Shown: piece by piece, positions 25,392-34,980 of the stretch
Position numbering within the stretch: the stretch's first letter is position 1
Layout: every line of letters starts with the position of its first letter
From: an uncultured Lachnospiraceae bacterium
GTDB taxonomy: Bacteria; Bacillota; Clostridia; Lachnospirales; Lachnospiraceae
Assembly: GCA_934320895.1 (NCBI GenBank)
Contig: CAKRFY010000004.1
Span: 1 to 64,000 of the forward strand
Reading direction: 5' to 3'
DNA: 64,000 nt
Made by a program: the position numbers and the translations under genes
Notes under the pieces: generated by a model
Told to the model about the DNA's origin: nothing
The model's input: only the letters and a program-made list of their open reading frames with translations
Databases searched by the model: none

Positions 25392-25463
25392 AGCACGAGA
25401 CGGGATTCGAACCCGCGACCCTCGCCTTGGCAAGGCGATACTCCACCACTGAGCCACTCGTGC
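25392..25463 (-). tRNA. tRNA-Gly (GCC), copy 2
   Basis: 72 nt on the minus strand including the discriminator. Acceptor GCACGAG / CTCGTGC, anticodon stem TCGCC/GGCGA with loop TTGCCAA (anticodon GCC), T arm GCGGGTTCGAATCCCGT. CCA is not encoded. Identical to the copy at 25530, 66 nt away. Confidence 0.95.
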
Positions 25464-25529
25464 ATTTTTCAAAATATGTAATTGTAAGATCAAACTTAAA
25501 TATCTTTTCGATACTTAAATCCTATCTCA

Positions 25530-25601
25530 AGCACGAGACGGGATTCGAACCCGCGACCCTCGCCTTGGCAAGGCGATACTCCACCACTGAGCCACTCGTG
25601 C
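25530..25601 (-). tRNA. tRNA-Gly (GCC), copy 1
   Basis: Identical in sequence to the downstream copy: acceptor GCACGAG, anticodon loop TTGCCAA, T loop TTCGAAT. It is nearest to the promoter at 25641-25669 and the two are probably made as one transcript. Confidence 0.95.
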
Positions 25602-25640
25602 GTTATCCTGCTTGCAAGCTGTTCGCCGCAAGCAAGATAT

Positions 25641-25669
25641 ATATTACATTAAACTTTTGTGTTTGTCAA
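25641..25669 (-). promoter_or_regulatory. Promoter of the tRNA-Gly pair
   Basis: Minus strand TTGACA (25669-25664), 17-nt spacer, TAATAT (25646-25641), 40 nt before the first tRNA. Confidence 0.75.
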
Positions 25670-25684
25670 CACTTTTTTTAATTT

Positions 25685-28600
25685 TTATTTAAAGTATGAT
25701 ACACCTGATTCAAAGATATGCTGATTCTGCTCTCCAACAATGTTTATAGCTACACTATCTCCAATTCTCTCTGAGTGTGCCATCTTTCCAAGCACTCTTC
25801 CATCAGGGCTTGTAATTCCCTCGATAGCTGCATATGAACCATTTGGATTATAGTCTTCATCCATTGTAGGTACTCCGTTAAGGTCTACATATCTTGTTGC
25901 TACCTGACCATTTGCAAATAGAGCATCTATCACATTCTTAGGTGCTACAAAACGTCCCTCACCATGTGATGCTGGTATTGCGTATACTCCACCAAGCTGT
26001 GCTTTCATAAGCCATGGTGACTTGTTTGTTACTACCTTTGTATATACTGACTTAGATATATGACGACCTATACTGTTTGTTGTAAGTGTAGGCGCATCTG
26101 CTGTCTGAGGTTTGATCTCTCCAAACGGAACAAGTCCGAGTTTGATAAGTGCCTGGAATCCGTTACAAATACCGAGTGCAAGTCCATCTCTCTTCTGTAA
26201 AAGTTCATGTACTGCTTCCATTATCTTCGGATTTCTAAAGATAGAAGCAATAAACTTCGCTGAACCGTCAGGCTCATCACCTGCACTGAATCCGCCAGAG
26301 AACATAAGTATCTGTGACTCTCTTATTGCTGCCTCAAATGCATTTACAGATTCTACGATCTGGCTTTCTGTCATATTCTTAAATACAACAGTCTTTACAT
26401 CTGCTCCTGCAAGTTCAAATGCCTTTGTTGTATCATATTCACAGTTCGTACCAGGAAATACTGGTACAAATACTTTAGGTCTTGCAATCTTATTCTTTGC
26501 TGTATAAACCGTCTTTGCATCAAAAAGCTTATCTTCAAGTTTGGTCTGCTCAACATCTGAACGTGTAGGGAATACACTCTCAAGTTTTGCTGTCCAGTTC
26601 TCAAGTGCTTCTTTCATTGAAATCTTTGCATCGCCGTATACAAATTCAGCATCAGCAGTTACATCCGCGATTTTTTTATACTCTGCTGTGATCTTGTCAA
26701 GATCATCTGCCGATACTTCAGCTATGATAGAACCGTAATCTTTTGCAAATAGTTCATCCTTATCAACGCTCTCATCAATCTTAACGCCAAATCCGTTTCC
26801 AAATGCCATCTTGCTGACAGCTTCACAGATACCACCAAAACCTACTGCATATGCTGATACGATAACTTTTGATTTTATCATATCTGTTATCTTTGCATAA
26901 AGCGGCATAAGCTGCTCATATACAGGAAGTGAGTATTTGTCTTTTTCTATATCAAATTTAACTAAAACATTTCCAGCCTTCTTAAGTTCAGGTGATACAA
27001 TATCTCCTGTCTTTGCAATATCTACTGCAAATGAGCATAATGTAGGTGGCACATCAATGTCATTAAATGTTCCTGACATACTATCCTTACCACCGATAGA
27101 AGGAAGTCCGAGCTTCATCTGCGCATCATATGCACCTAAAAGTGCTGCCATAGGCTCACCCCAGCGCTTTGGATCTTCTCCAAGTCTTCTGAAATACTCC
27201 TGGAATGTAAATCTTATCTTGCTGTAATCTCCACCTGCTGCAACGATCTTTGCTACAGAAGATATAACTGCATATACCGAACCATGATATGGGCTCCAGC
27301 TTGCAAGATATGGATCAAGTCCGTAACTCATCATTGTGACTGTGTCACATTTTCCTTCTGACATAGGAAGTTTTGCAACCATTGACTGCGTTGGTGTAAG
27401 CTGATATTTACCACCATATGGCATATACACACTTGCTGCACCTATAGAACTGTCAAACATTTCGACAAGTCCCTTCTGTGAGCATACATTTAAGTCTGAC
27501 AATGTATCAAGCCATGCTTTCTTTACATCAGTAGTATCTTTCTTTTCTTCAAAATAATTTGCTTTCTCATCAGGCATTGTGACAACTACATCTGTCTCCT
27601 GATGTGCACCATTTGTATCAAGGAATGCTCTTGAAAGATCAACAATAACCTTTCCTCTCCATGAAAGAATAAGTCTAGGCTCTTTTGTAACTTCAGCTAC
27701 TGCTACTGCTTCAAGGTTCTCCTCCTCAGCAAACTTAAGCATCTTGTCTACATCTTTGCTGTCAACGACAACAGCCATACGTTCCTGAGATTCTGAGATG
27801 GCAAGCTCTGTTCCGTCAAGACCTGCGTATTTCTTTGGAACTTTATCGAGATCTACCTTAAGTCCGTCTGCAAGCTCTCCGATAGCTACTGAAACTCCAC
27901 CGGCACCAAAATCATTACATTTCTTTATGATAGAACTAACTTCTTCTCTTCTGAAAAGACGCTGTATCTTTCTCTCTGTAGGAGCATTACCTTTCTGAAC
28001 TTCTGCTCCACATACATCGATCGACTTTGTAGTGTGTGCCTTAGAAGAACCTGTAGCACCACCGATACCGTCACGACCTGTACGACCTCCAAGAAGGATG
28101 ATGATATCTCCCGGATCAGAGTTTTCTCGTATTACATTGCGTCTTGGAGCAGCACCCATAACAGCACCTATCTCCATTCTCTTTGCAACATAATTAGGAT
28201 GATATATCTCATTTACAAGTCCTGTAGCAAGTCCTATCTGGTTTCCATATGAACTGTATCCCTTTGCTGCACCTGTTACGATCTTACGCTGTGGGAGTTT
28301 TCCAGGGAGTGTATCTTTCATTGATACAGTAGGATCTGCCGCACCTGTTACACGCATAGCCTGATATACATAGCCACGACCTGAAAGCGGATCACGGATA
28401 GCTCCGCCAAGACATGTTGCAGCACCACCGAAAGGCTCGATCTCAGTAGGATGATTGTGTGTCTCATTCTTAAAGAATATAAGCCACTCTTCTGTCTTTC
28501 CATCAATTTCAACCGGAACTACTATAGAGCATGCATTTATCTCATCTGACTCCTCCATATCATCGAGTTTTCCGTCAGCCTTAAGTTTACGCATACCCAT

Positions 28601-29440
28601 AAGCGCAATATCCATAAGTGAAACATATTTGTCAGGTCTGTCTTTAAAAAGTTCTTTTCTCGCATCCTCATACATCTCATAAGATTTCTCGATAGGTGCG
28701 CTATAATATCCATCTTCAAACTTAATATTTTTAAGTTCTGTCTGAAATGTTGTATGGCGGCAATGGTCTGACCAATATGTATCAAGTACACGGATCTCTG
28801 TCATAGAAGGATCTCTATCTTCCTCACCTTTAAAGTAATTCTGAATATGAAGGAAATCTTTAAAAGTCATTGCAAGATTAAGTGAATCATACAATTTCTT
28901 AAGTTCATTCTCTGACATATTTCTAAAGCCATCAAAGATAGCAACATCTTCCGGCTCATCAAATTCCTGTACAAGTGTTTCTGGAATAGTTTCTGAAGCC
29001 TCCCTTGAATCTACCGGGTTGATACAGTACTCTTTAATCCTTTCCTTATCTGCCTCATCAATATCTCCCTCAAAGACATAGGTTGTTGCAGAACGTATAA
29101 CAGGATCTTCCTTTTCGTTTAAAAGTTTAACACACTGCTCTGCTGAATCTGCTCTCTGGTCAAACTGTCCAGGAAGATACTCAACTGAGAATACAAAACT
29201 TCCATTAACTTTCTCAAATTCATTCTCATAGCAGTTGTCAACAGGCGGCTCAGAAAATACTGTTCCAAGAGCCTGTTTGTAAGTTGCCTCACTAAGATTT
29301 TCAACATCATAACGAATAAGTACTCTGACATTAGTAATGCTCTTTATTCCAAGATAACGTTTTACTTCTTCTTTGAGTTCTTTTGCATGTACTGCATATG
29401 GCTGTTTCTTTTCAACATAAATCCTTCTTACACTTCCCAT
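25685..29440 (-). CDS. purL: Phosphoribosylformylglycinamidine synthase, single-chain
   Basis: 1251 aa, joining synthetase and glutaminase in one chain. It makes FGAM from FGAR, glutamine and ATP in step four of purine synthesis. Visible: the early DTYWSDHCRHTTF block, NETHNHPTEIEPFGGAATC-type ATP/FGAR site, GAGGVSVAIGELADG, a second synthetase half with GGKDSMSGTF, and the C-terminal glutaminase with PGTNCEYDT, LMFSGGFSAGDEPDG, nucleophile Cys in LGICNGFQALIKLG and the PASHGEGRF His/Glu pair. This is the clostridial-type fused enzyme, slightly shorter than that of E. coli. It is not in a pur operon here and follows the PrsA-like gene by 51 nt. No purine riboswitch is seen. Confidence 0.97.
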   Translation of the reverse strand: MGSVRRIYVEKKQPYAVHAKELKEEVKRYLGIKSITNVRVLIRYDVENLSEATYKQALGTVFSEPPVDNCYENEFEKVNGSFVFSVEYLPGQFDQRADSAEQCVKLLNEKEDPVIRSATTYVFEGDIDEADKERIKEYCINPVDSREASETIPETLVQEFDEPEDVAIFDGFRNMSENELKKLYDSLNLAMTFKDFLHIQNYFKGEEDRDPSMTEIRVLDTYWSDHCRHTTFQTELKNIKFEDGYYSAPIEKSYEMYEDARKELFKDRPDKYVSLMDIALMGMRKLKADGKLDDMEESDEINACSIVVPVEIDGKTEEWLIFFKNETHNHPTEIEPFGGAATCLGGAIRDPLSGRGYVYQAMRVTGAADPTVSMKDTLPGKLPQRKIVTGAAKGYSSYGNQIGLATGLVNEIYHPNYVAKRMEIGAVMGAAPRRNVIRENSDPGDIIILLGGRTGRDGIGGATGSSKAHTTKSIDVCGAEVQKGNAPTERKIQRLFRREEVSSIIKKCNDFGAGGVSVAIGELADGLKVDLDKVPKKYAGLDGTELAISESQERMAVVVDSKDVDKMLKFAEEENLEAVAVAEVTKEPRLILSWRGKVIVDLSRAFLDTNGAHQETDVVVTMPDEKANYFEEKKDTTDVKKAWLDTLSDLNVCSQKGLVEMFDSSIGAASVYMPYGGKYQLTPTQSMVAKLPMSEGKCDTVTMMSYGLDPYLASWSPYHGSVYAVISSVAKIVAAGGDYSKIRFTFQEYFRRLGEDPKRWGEPMAALLGAYDAQMKLGLPSIGGKDSMSGTFNDIDVPPTLCSFAVDIAKTGDIVSPELKKAGNVLVKFDIEKDKYSLPVYEQLMPLYAKITDMIKSKVIVSAYAVGFGGICEAVSKMAFGNGFGVKIDESVDKDELFAKDYGSIIAEVSADDLDKITAEYKKIADVTADAEFVYGDAKISMKEALENWTAKLESVFPTRSDVEQTKLEDKLFDAKTVYTAKNKIARPKVFVPVFPGTNCEYDTTKAFELAGADVKTVVFKNMTESQIVESVNAFEAAIRESQILMFSGGFSAGDEPDGSAKFIASIFRNPKIMEAVHELLQKRDGLALGICNGFQALIKLGLVPFGEIKPQTADAPTLTTNSIGRHISKSVYTKVVTNKSPWLMKAQLGGVYAIPASHGEGRFVAPKNVIDALFANGQVATRYVDLNGVPTMDEDYNPNGSYAAIEGITSPDGRVLGKMAHSERIGDSVAINIVGEQNQHIFESGVSYFK

Positions 29441-29491
29441 TGCGGTGCCTCCATTTCATTTATATGTTTGTGCTTTTACTGCCTGCTACTC

Positions 29492-30790
29492 CTACTTTGA
29501 CGATTTGCTATCTGATGATGACTTATCAGATGATCTCTTCGATGAAGATTTCTTTGATGAAGAAGCTTCTTTGTTCATCTTCTGTAAATCTTCTGCTGTT
29601 ACAATCTCAGTTGTCATAGTTCCTATTGTAACATTATTCCAAACATTTGCATTAACATTTATTTTATATGTCTTTTTAAGTTTTTCATACCATTCATTAT
29701 ACTTTTCTGTCTGTGCAGACTTAACCGCAGAATCACAAGCTTTCTGATAGCTTGATGTTGAATTGTTATCAATCATCTTTACAAATACATAGTACCCTGC
29801 TTCTTCATCAAGAAATACCTGTGAGATAGTGCCATTCTTCATTGCCTTTACTTTCTTTAAGTTTGCTGCTGAAAGATATGACCATCCATCCTTTTCTGTA
29901 AATTCAGCTTTATTATACTGAATGTCTGTCTTATCTTTACTTCCGATAAGTTTTGTAAAGTCTTTTGCTGTAGCTGCTTTTTTAGCAAGGTTCTTAATCT
30001 CTGTCTGATATGCTTTCTTTTTCTTAGCTGATATACGCTGTGTATTTCCATTGCTGTCTGTCTTTGTAAGTGCTACTGCATAATACTGGACATCATACTC
30101 ACGATAATCCTTCTTGGAAATCTTTTTGATTATTGAATCTTCATCAACCTTTTTGTTTAACTCTTTCTGTCTGTCAGCCTTATATCTGTCAGCAAGGATC
30201 GTCTTTTCAAATCTCTTTGTAAGTTTTTTCTTCGACATATTAAGACGAAGTTTCTGAGTCCATGTCAGACCTTTTCTTGCCTTTGCTGCAAGTTTGGCTG
30301 CTTTCTTTTCCTCAGCTGATGTAAGTTTATATTTTGCTTTCTTTGCTTCCTGATAAAGAACTTCATAAGCTTCTTCTTCATCAAGTACTTCCTGTTTGAT
30401 ACCTATCTTGTTTGATATTCCTGATGGCACGCTTGTGTCACTTCCCTGATAAGTTACATCCCATACAGAAGTTCCCATATATGCCTGATACATCTCATCA
30501 TATGGAAGATAAGTTGACTCTTTAACATAAATAGGATACATCATATCATCCATTGTTATCTTTGTTCCATTAACAGAAAAAGCTACTTGTGGCTTAAACT
30601 GCTGTATACCAACACCTATACACAGTACAAGTACCACGACTATACATATGGCACTCCATACAACTGCCTTGACATTCATGCCAGAACCAGTTCCTAATCT
30701 TGTTTTGTTTGTTGCAGCTTTAGCTACAGCAGGTTCTTTCTTTTCGCTGTCACTATTCTGCTGATTCATTAATTTCTTTGATGAATTCAT
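29492..30790 (-). CDS. Membrane-anchored PrsA/SurA-like foldase (putative)
   Basis: 432 aa. A basic cytoplasmic start (about 1-38), one membrane span (about 40-62, VVWSAICIVVVLVLCIGVGI) and an extracytoplasmic part that starts with VAFSVNGTKITMDDMMYPIY, the SurA/PrsA N-terminal pattern. The middle is helical and very rich in Lys/Ala, then comes a parvulin-like stretch (about 245-345: DFTKLIGSKD, VKAMKNGTISQVFLDEEAGYYVFVKM). The tail is Ser/Lys-rich. It lacks a lipobox, unlike classical PrsA. Probably helps fold secreted proteins; peptidyl-prolyl isomerase activity is uncertain. Own promoter at 30857-30884; purL follows. Confidence 0.75.
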   Translation of the reverse strand: MNSSKKLMNQQNSDSEKKEPAVAKAATNKTRLGTGSGMNVKAVVWSAICIVVVLVLCIGVGIQQFKPQVAFSVNGTKITMDDMMYPIYVKESTYLPYDEMYQAYMGTSVWDVTYQGSDTSVPSGISNKIGIKQEVLDEEEAYEVLYQEAKKAKYKLTSAEEKKAAKLAAKARKGLTWTQKLRLNMSKKKLTKRFEKTILADRYKADRQKELNKKVDEDSIIKKISKKDYREYDVQYYAVALTKTDSNGNTQRISAKKKKAYQTEIKNLAKKAATAKDFTKLIGSKDKTDIQYNKAEFTEKDGWSYLSAANLKKVKAMKNGTISQVFLDEEAGYYVFVKMIDNNSTSSYQKACDSAVKSAQTEKYNEWYEKLKKTYKINVNANVWNNVTIGTMTTEIVTAEDLQKMNKEASSSKKSSSKRSSDKSSSDSKSSK

Positions 30791-30856
30791 TGTTGCTCCT
30801 CCAAATGTATTCTATACGCACAAATCACTTATATATGTGATAAAACGCTATCTTCT

Positions 30857-30884
30857 ATTCTATCGAAAAAAAAATATAAGTCAA
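30857..30884 (-). promoter_or_regulatory. Promoter of the PrsA-like / purL unit
   Basis: Minus strand TTGACT (30884-30879), 16 nt, TAGAAT (30862-30857), 67 nt before the start codon. Confidence 0.6.
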
Positions 30885-30954
30885 GACTGCAATTGTGATA
30901 AGTCTTTGAACTTTTGCTTTTTTTAACTTTTTGTATCTATTTTTTATTTTTTAA

Positions 30955-30983
30955 TTGACATTCTAATAATTAGCTGTTATTAT
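30955..30983 (+). promoter_or_regulatory. Promoter of tRNA-Leu
   Basis: TTGACA (30955-30960), 17 nt, TATTAT (30978-30983); the tRNA begins 28 nt downstream. Confidence 0.75.
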
Positions 30984-31010
30984 TATCTAGTGCTTTGTGT
31001 TAGCATATTT

Positions 31011-31094
31011 GCGGAAGTGCTGGAATTGGCAGACAGGCATGATTCAGGTTCATGTGTCGGCAACGACGTGTGGGTTCAAGTCCCATTTTCCGCA
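31011..31094 (+). tRNA. tRNA-Leu (CAG)
   Basis: 84 nt, a class II tRNA with a long variable arm. Acceptor GCGGAAG / TTTCCGC (one G-T pair), D-arm region TGGAATTGGCAGACAGG, anticodon stem CATGA/TCATG with loop TTCAGGT (anticodon CAG), variable arm TGTCGGCAACGACG, T loop GGGTTCAAGTCCC. CCA is not encoded. Confidence 0.93.
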
Positions 31095-31106
31095 TTATTT
31101 ATTTAA

Positions 31107-31147
31107 AAAGAAATGATTTTTTGTGTATAAAAATCATTTCTTTTTTT
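31107..31147 (+). terminator. Terminator of tRNA-Leu
   Basis: AAAGAAATGATTTTT (31107-31121) pairs with AAAAATCATTTCTTT (31129-31143) and runs into a T tract, 13 nt after the tRNA. Confidence 0.85.
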
Positions 31148-31198
31148 ATTTTACATATGAATATCACACATTACAAGCATACATAACATATACTGAAA

Positions 31199-31234
31199 AA
31201 GGGCTTATCCAACAATAATGCAAGATAAGCCCTT
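31199..31234 (-). terminator. Terminator of rplS
   Basis: Minus strand AAGGGCTTATC (31234-31224) pairs perfectly with GATAAGCCCTT (31209-31199) and is followed by TTT; 30 nt behind the rplS stop. Confidence 0.85.
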
Positions 31235-31263
31235 CATCTTAATAAGATGCTTCTGTTATAAAA

Positions 31264-31611
31264 TTATTTAACGATTTCTTTAACCTTAGCAGCTTTACCA
31301 ATTCTGTCACGAAGATAGAATAATTTAGCACGTCTAGCCTTACCTCTACGTACGATCTCGATCTTGTCAATGATAGGTGAATGAACTGGCCAAGTCTTTT
31401 CTACACCTACGCCGTTAGAGAACTTTCTAACTGTAAATGTTTCTCTTGCTCCACCGTTCTGTCTTTTAAGTACTGTACCCTCAAATACCTGGATACGCTC
31501 TCTTGAGCCTTCAATAACCTTAGCGTAAACTTTAACAGTATCACCTACTTTAAAGTCTGCTACTTCTGATTTTAACTGTGCATCTTCAATTGCCTTAATA
31601 ATATCGTTCAT
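31264..31611 (-). CDS. rplS: 50S ribosomal protein L19
   Basis: 115 aa, normal length. Typical L19: [53 protein letters not shown] and [21 protein letters not shown] (each given as short blocks of the protein at about 19-45, 55-80 and 88-110). It sits at the 30S-50S interface. Start behind TTAAGGAGGTCACACA. It stands alone here rather than with rpsP-rimM-trmD. The 130-nt leader may carry an autogenous L19 element. Confidence 0.97.
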   Translation of the reverse strand: MNDIIKAIEDAQLKSEVADFKVGDTVKVYAKVIEGSRERIQVFEGTVLKRQNGGARETFTVRKFSNGVGVEKTWPVHSPIIDKIEIVRRGKARRAKLFYLRDRIGKAAKVKEIVK

Positions 31612-31735
31612 TGTGTGACCTCCTTAATTATTTTGACATTCTTAATACTTATGTGTAATCCTACAACCGTAACAGAGGAATATCTCTACTCACAAACAAC
31701 ATTCAATATGATATCACAATATCTCAAGCATTGCA
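31612..31735 (-). promoter_or_regulatory. Candidate L19 autoregulatory leader
   Basis: The minus-strand 5' region of rplS contains CCTCTGTTACGGTTGTAGGA, with TCCT/AGGA able to pair around a loop, followed by the ribosome site. Bacillota often carry an L19-binding leader at this place. I place it by position and partial resemblance only. Confidence 0.3.
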
Positions 31736-31753
31736 ATACCATTTTTTTCTTTT

Positions 31754-34700
31754 TTATTTAAACAGTTCAAGTATCTCATCTTTAGTAAGATTATTTACAA
31801 ATAGTTCATCCGCCTCTATGACTGAGTCTGATAACATCTTCTTTCGCTTCTGTAATTCATATATCTTCTCTTCTATTGAATCTTTCATCACATATTTTAT
31901 AACCTGTACCTTACGCTTCTGACCTATACGGTATGCTCTGTCTGTCGCCTGTTCCTCAACAGCAGGATTCCACCATGGATCGAAATGTATAACAGTATCG
32001 GCTCCCGTAAGATTAAGTCCAGTTCCACCAGCTTTAAGCGATATAAGAAATACTTTGACTTCGCCCTGATTAAATTCCTTTACATATCTCTTTCTCTCCT
32101 CAGGCTTAGTAGCACCGACAAGATAAAAATACGGTATGTCATTTTTTCTAAGCTCATCTGCGATTATTGACAGCATAGATGTGAACTGAGAGAAAATGAT
32201 AACACTGTGACCACCCTCCAATATATCAGGGAGCTGTTCCATAAGCAGCTCAAGTTTCCCACTTCCTCCGTGATAATTTTCAATAAATGTCCCCGGATGG
32301 CAGCATATCTGACGCAGTCTGGTAAGTGCAGCAAGAACCTGTATCCTGTCTTTTCCACTTTGTATCTCGCTGTTATCACGTATTTCGCTCTGTATTCTTG
32401 AAAGATATGAAAGATATATCTTCTTTTGCTTTGCCGTCATTTCTGATATTCTCTTTGTTTCTATCTTATCCGGCAGATCCTTTAACACATCCTTCTTCAT
32501 CCTTCTTAATATAAATGGCTGTATCCTCTTTTTGAGTTCTGCCATTTTTGTCTCATTCTTTTCTTTCAGAATAGGCTTTTCATAATAATCCGAGAACTTT
32601 GAATATCTCATAAGAAATCCCGGCATTATAAAATCAAAGATCGACCATAACTCAGACAATGTATTTTCTATAGGAGTTCCGGTAAGTGCAAATCTGTGTG
32701 CGGCCACAACAGACTTAACTGCCTTTGCACCAAGTGACGCTGGATTTTTGATAAACTGTGCCTCATCAATAAACATATTATCATATGTCATTTCCTTAAA
32801 AAATTCCATATCTTTTCTTATAAGAGGATATGTTGTGATCCATACATCATAGTCCTGTACATCCTCACATATAAGTCTTTTTCTCTCGTCAGGATCTCCT
32901 GATATTATCCTTGTCCTTATATGAGGCGCAAACTTCTCAAATTCCTCTTGCCAGTTATATGAAAGGGAAGTCGGACAAACTATAAGAGACCTGCTGCCTG
33001 GCTGCGAACATATATAAACTATAGTCTGTAATGTCTTTCCAAGTCCCATGTCATCAGCAAGAATACCACCCATTCCATATCTCGCCAGATTTTTAAGCCA
33101 CCTGTATCCTATCACCTGATACTCTCTCATCTTTGCTTTTATACCATCAGGCACAGGGTACTCACTTATCTCAGGATTTTTTATATCCTCAAGTAATTTG
33201 TTAAATCCCTCATCTCTGGTGACGCTGTTTCCTCCAGGCATTATCTCATCTATATAAATAGCTGCATTCTCCTCAAATTTTAATACACCAGAGTCATTCT
33301 GCACGCTGTTTTCAATAAGCCACTCAAGAGTTTTTTTCTGCTTTTCATCCTCAAGACTTATAAACGCACCATTCTTAAGCCTGTAATATTTCTTTTTTAA
33401 ATGCACCGCCCTGAAAAAATCCTCAAGTTCATCCTTTGGTATCTGTGCATAATCCATATCCATCTCCAAAAGATTTATATCTGTATTAAGTCTTATGTTA
33501 GCAGACATATGACCTATTTTTTTAACATTTATGCTTTTATACTCTTTAGAATAAAATACTTCAAAATTGTCAGTAAGAATATGTCTTTTATCTGTCATCA
33601 TACTAAAGATATCATCCTCACTTTTAAGAATAAACGCATTGTCACTTATCTTAAAATTCAAATTATATAATACTCTTGTAAGTCTTTCTTCCTCTTCCTT
33701 ATCGCGGACAAGTATATACTTTCCCGAATAATCATTTTCCAGTGGATTTATGGCATAATCACCATACTGGAATTTTATTATTGCAGTTATCGAGATCTTC
33801 TTCCTGTTATGATAAATATCAAGATAAAGTTTAGGCATAAGAGGCTCAACTATATACATATCCTTTATCTCATCAGGCACACGCACATCCATCTGCTTTT
33901 TTAAGATAGGAAGAACTTTTTCAATAAATCCATTTTTATTGTCATGTCTGAATTCTATTTCATTCCCATTCTGCATAAAAAGTGGTGCATAAAATGGCAG
34001 AAGACAGCTTATAAACTCTTTTTCAGGCATATACAAAGTATTATTATAAAAAAGTATGCTTCCGTCCTCGCACAGCGAGATAAGCTTATTGTCACCTACT
34101 TTTTTTAATGAAAGTGCATTGTCTTTTAATATCATTTCCACTGAAAGTTCAGGGTTTCCTTTTTCTATCCTTATATTATCAAATTCTTTTCCATATATAT
34201 TTATATCACACTCAATATTTTCTGAGAGGTCGAGCAGCTTTTGCAGCATTTTCTTTGACAATACAAGTTCCTGTCTTTTAAACAGATTTGAATAATATGA
34301 TTTTCCAAGTGTCTCCTGAATTTCATATATGTCCATGATATAATCGAGTACTCTTGCAGAATTTTCCTCAAAAGCACTCTCTCCTGGAACAAAATGAAAT
34401 TCCTTTCCAAGCTCTATCGTCTCTTCGTTATAATAATCATTTATAAATTTTTTTGTATTTGAAACCTTATACATCTTGTGCTCTCCGGCTTCAAAACTTA
34501 CATATGCCCTTGAATTTTTGCTTTTTAAAAATTCAGGAACCGATATATTTAATTTTAAGTGAAAATAATTTGGCGTAAGGTGATTATATTCTCTTTTTCT
34601 AAAATACTCTACAACATTATACGCAACCCTGTCTTCTCCCTTTAAGTTAACCTTTGCATCCTCTCGTTGCTGATAGTCTGCTATAAAAAGCATCATAGCG

Positions 34701-34954
34701 ATAACATGCTTACATGCTCCTGACAGTTTAACATGTGAAGGGCAGTTGCATGAATATATCATATTTCCATCGTCCTCCACCTGAACGGTAACTATATATT
34801 GATTGCTTCCTTTTACAATACCTTTATACTGCTTTATACTGTCATTCCATGTTACATTAGAGACGGCATGAGCAGCATAGTAACGCATTCCTCTATAATA
34901 AACCTTAACAGAGGACGCATACTGTTTTATCGCCTCTCTTGTTATTTTTCTCAT
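31754..34954 (-). CDS. SWIM zinc-finger SNF2-family helicase
   Basis: 1066 aa. An N-terminal SWIM zinc finger at about 48-90 (YSCNCPSHVKLSGACKHVIA, CxC...CxH), a central region of unknown fold (about 100-600), then an SNF2 ATPase: ADDMGLGKTLQT (motif I), DEAQ box in MFIDEAQFIKNPAS, ALTGTPIENTLSELWSI (III), and the helicase C half with IIFSQFTSML, LISLKAGGTGLNLTGADTVI and ATDRAYRIGQKRKVQV (VI). It is a dsDNA translocase; bacterial members (HepA-like) are thought to remodel nucleic acid-protein complexes. Last gene of the yqfC-to-SNF2 run, 26 nt behind the flippase gene. Confidence 0.93.
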   Translation of the reverse strand: MRKITREAIKQYASSVKVYYRGMRYYAAHAVSNVTWNDSIKQYKGIVKGSNQYIVTVQVEDDGNMIYSCNCPSHVKLSGACKHVIAMMLFIADYQQREDAKVNLKGEDRVAYNVVEYFRKREYNHLTPNYFHLKLNISVPEFLKSKNSRAYVSFEAGEHKMYKVSNTKKFINDYYNEETIELGKEFHFVPGESAFEENSARVLDYIMDIYEIQETLGKSYYSNLFKRQELVLSKKMLQKLLDLSENIECDINIYGKEFDNIRIEKGNPELSVEMILKDNALSLKKVGDNKLISLCEDGSILFYNNTLYMPEKEFISCLLPFYAPLFMQNGNEIEFRHDNKNGFIEKVLPILKKQMDVRVPDEIKDMYIVEPLMPKLYLDIYHNRKKISITAIIKFQYGDYAINPLENDYSGKYILVRDKEEEERLTRVLYNLNFKISDNAFILKSEDDIFSMMTDKRHILTDNFEVFYSKEYKSINVKKIGHMSANIRLNTDINLLEMDMDYAQIPKDELEDFFRAVHLKKKYYRLKNGAFISLEDEKQKKTLEWLIENSVQNDSGVLKFEENAAIYIDEIMPGGNSVTRDEGFNKLLEDIKNPEISEYPVPDGIKAKMREYQVIGYRWLKNLARYGMGGILADDMGLGKTLQTIVYICSQPGSRSLIVCPTSLSYNWQEEFEKFAPHIRTRIISGDPDERKRLICEDVQDYDVWITTYPLIRKDMEFFKEMTYDNMFIDEAQFIKNPASLGAKAVKSVVAAHRFALTGTPIENTLSELWSIFDFIMPGFLMRYSKFSDYYEKPILKEKNETKMAELKKRIQPFILRRMKKDVLKDLPDKIETKRISEMTAKQKKIYLSYLSRIQSEIRDNSEIQSGKDRIQVLAALTRLRQICCHPGTFIENYHGGSGKLELLMEQLPDILEGGHSVIIFSQFTSMLSIIADELRKNDIPYFYLVGATKPEERKRYVKEFNQGEVKVFLISLKAGGTGLNLTGADTVIHFDPWWNPAVEEQATDRAYRIGQKRKVQVIKYVMKDSIEEKIYELQKRKKMLSDSVIEADELFVNNLTKDEILELFK

Positions 34955-34980
34955 AACACGTCACCCGCCTTTCACTCAAT

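Noticed and set aside
25392..25601. Integration (att) duplication at the doubled tRNA-Gly
   Set aside because: Both copies are complete, separated by only 66 nt, share a promoter, and no integrase or foreign segment is nearby.
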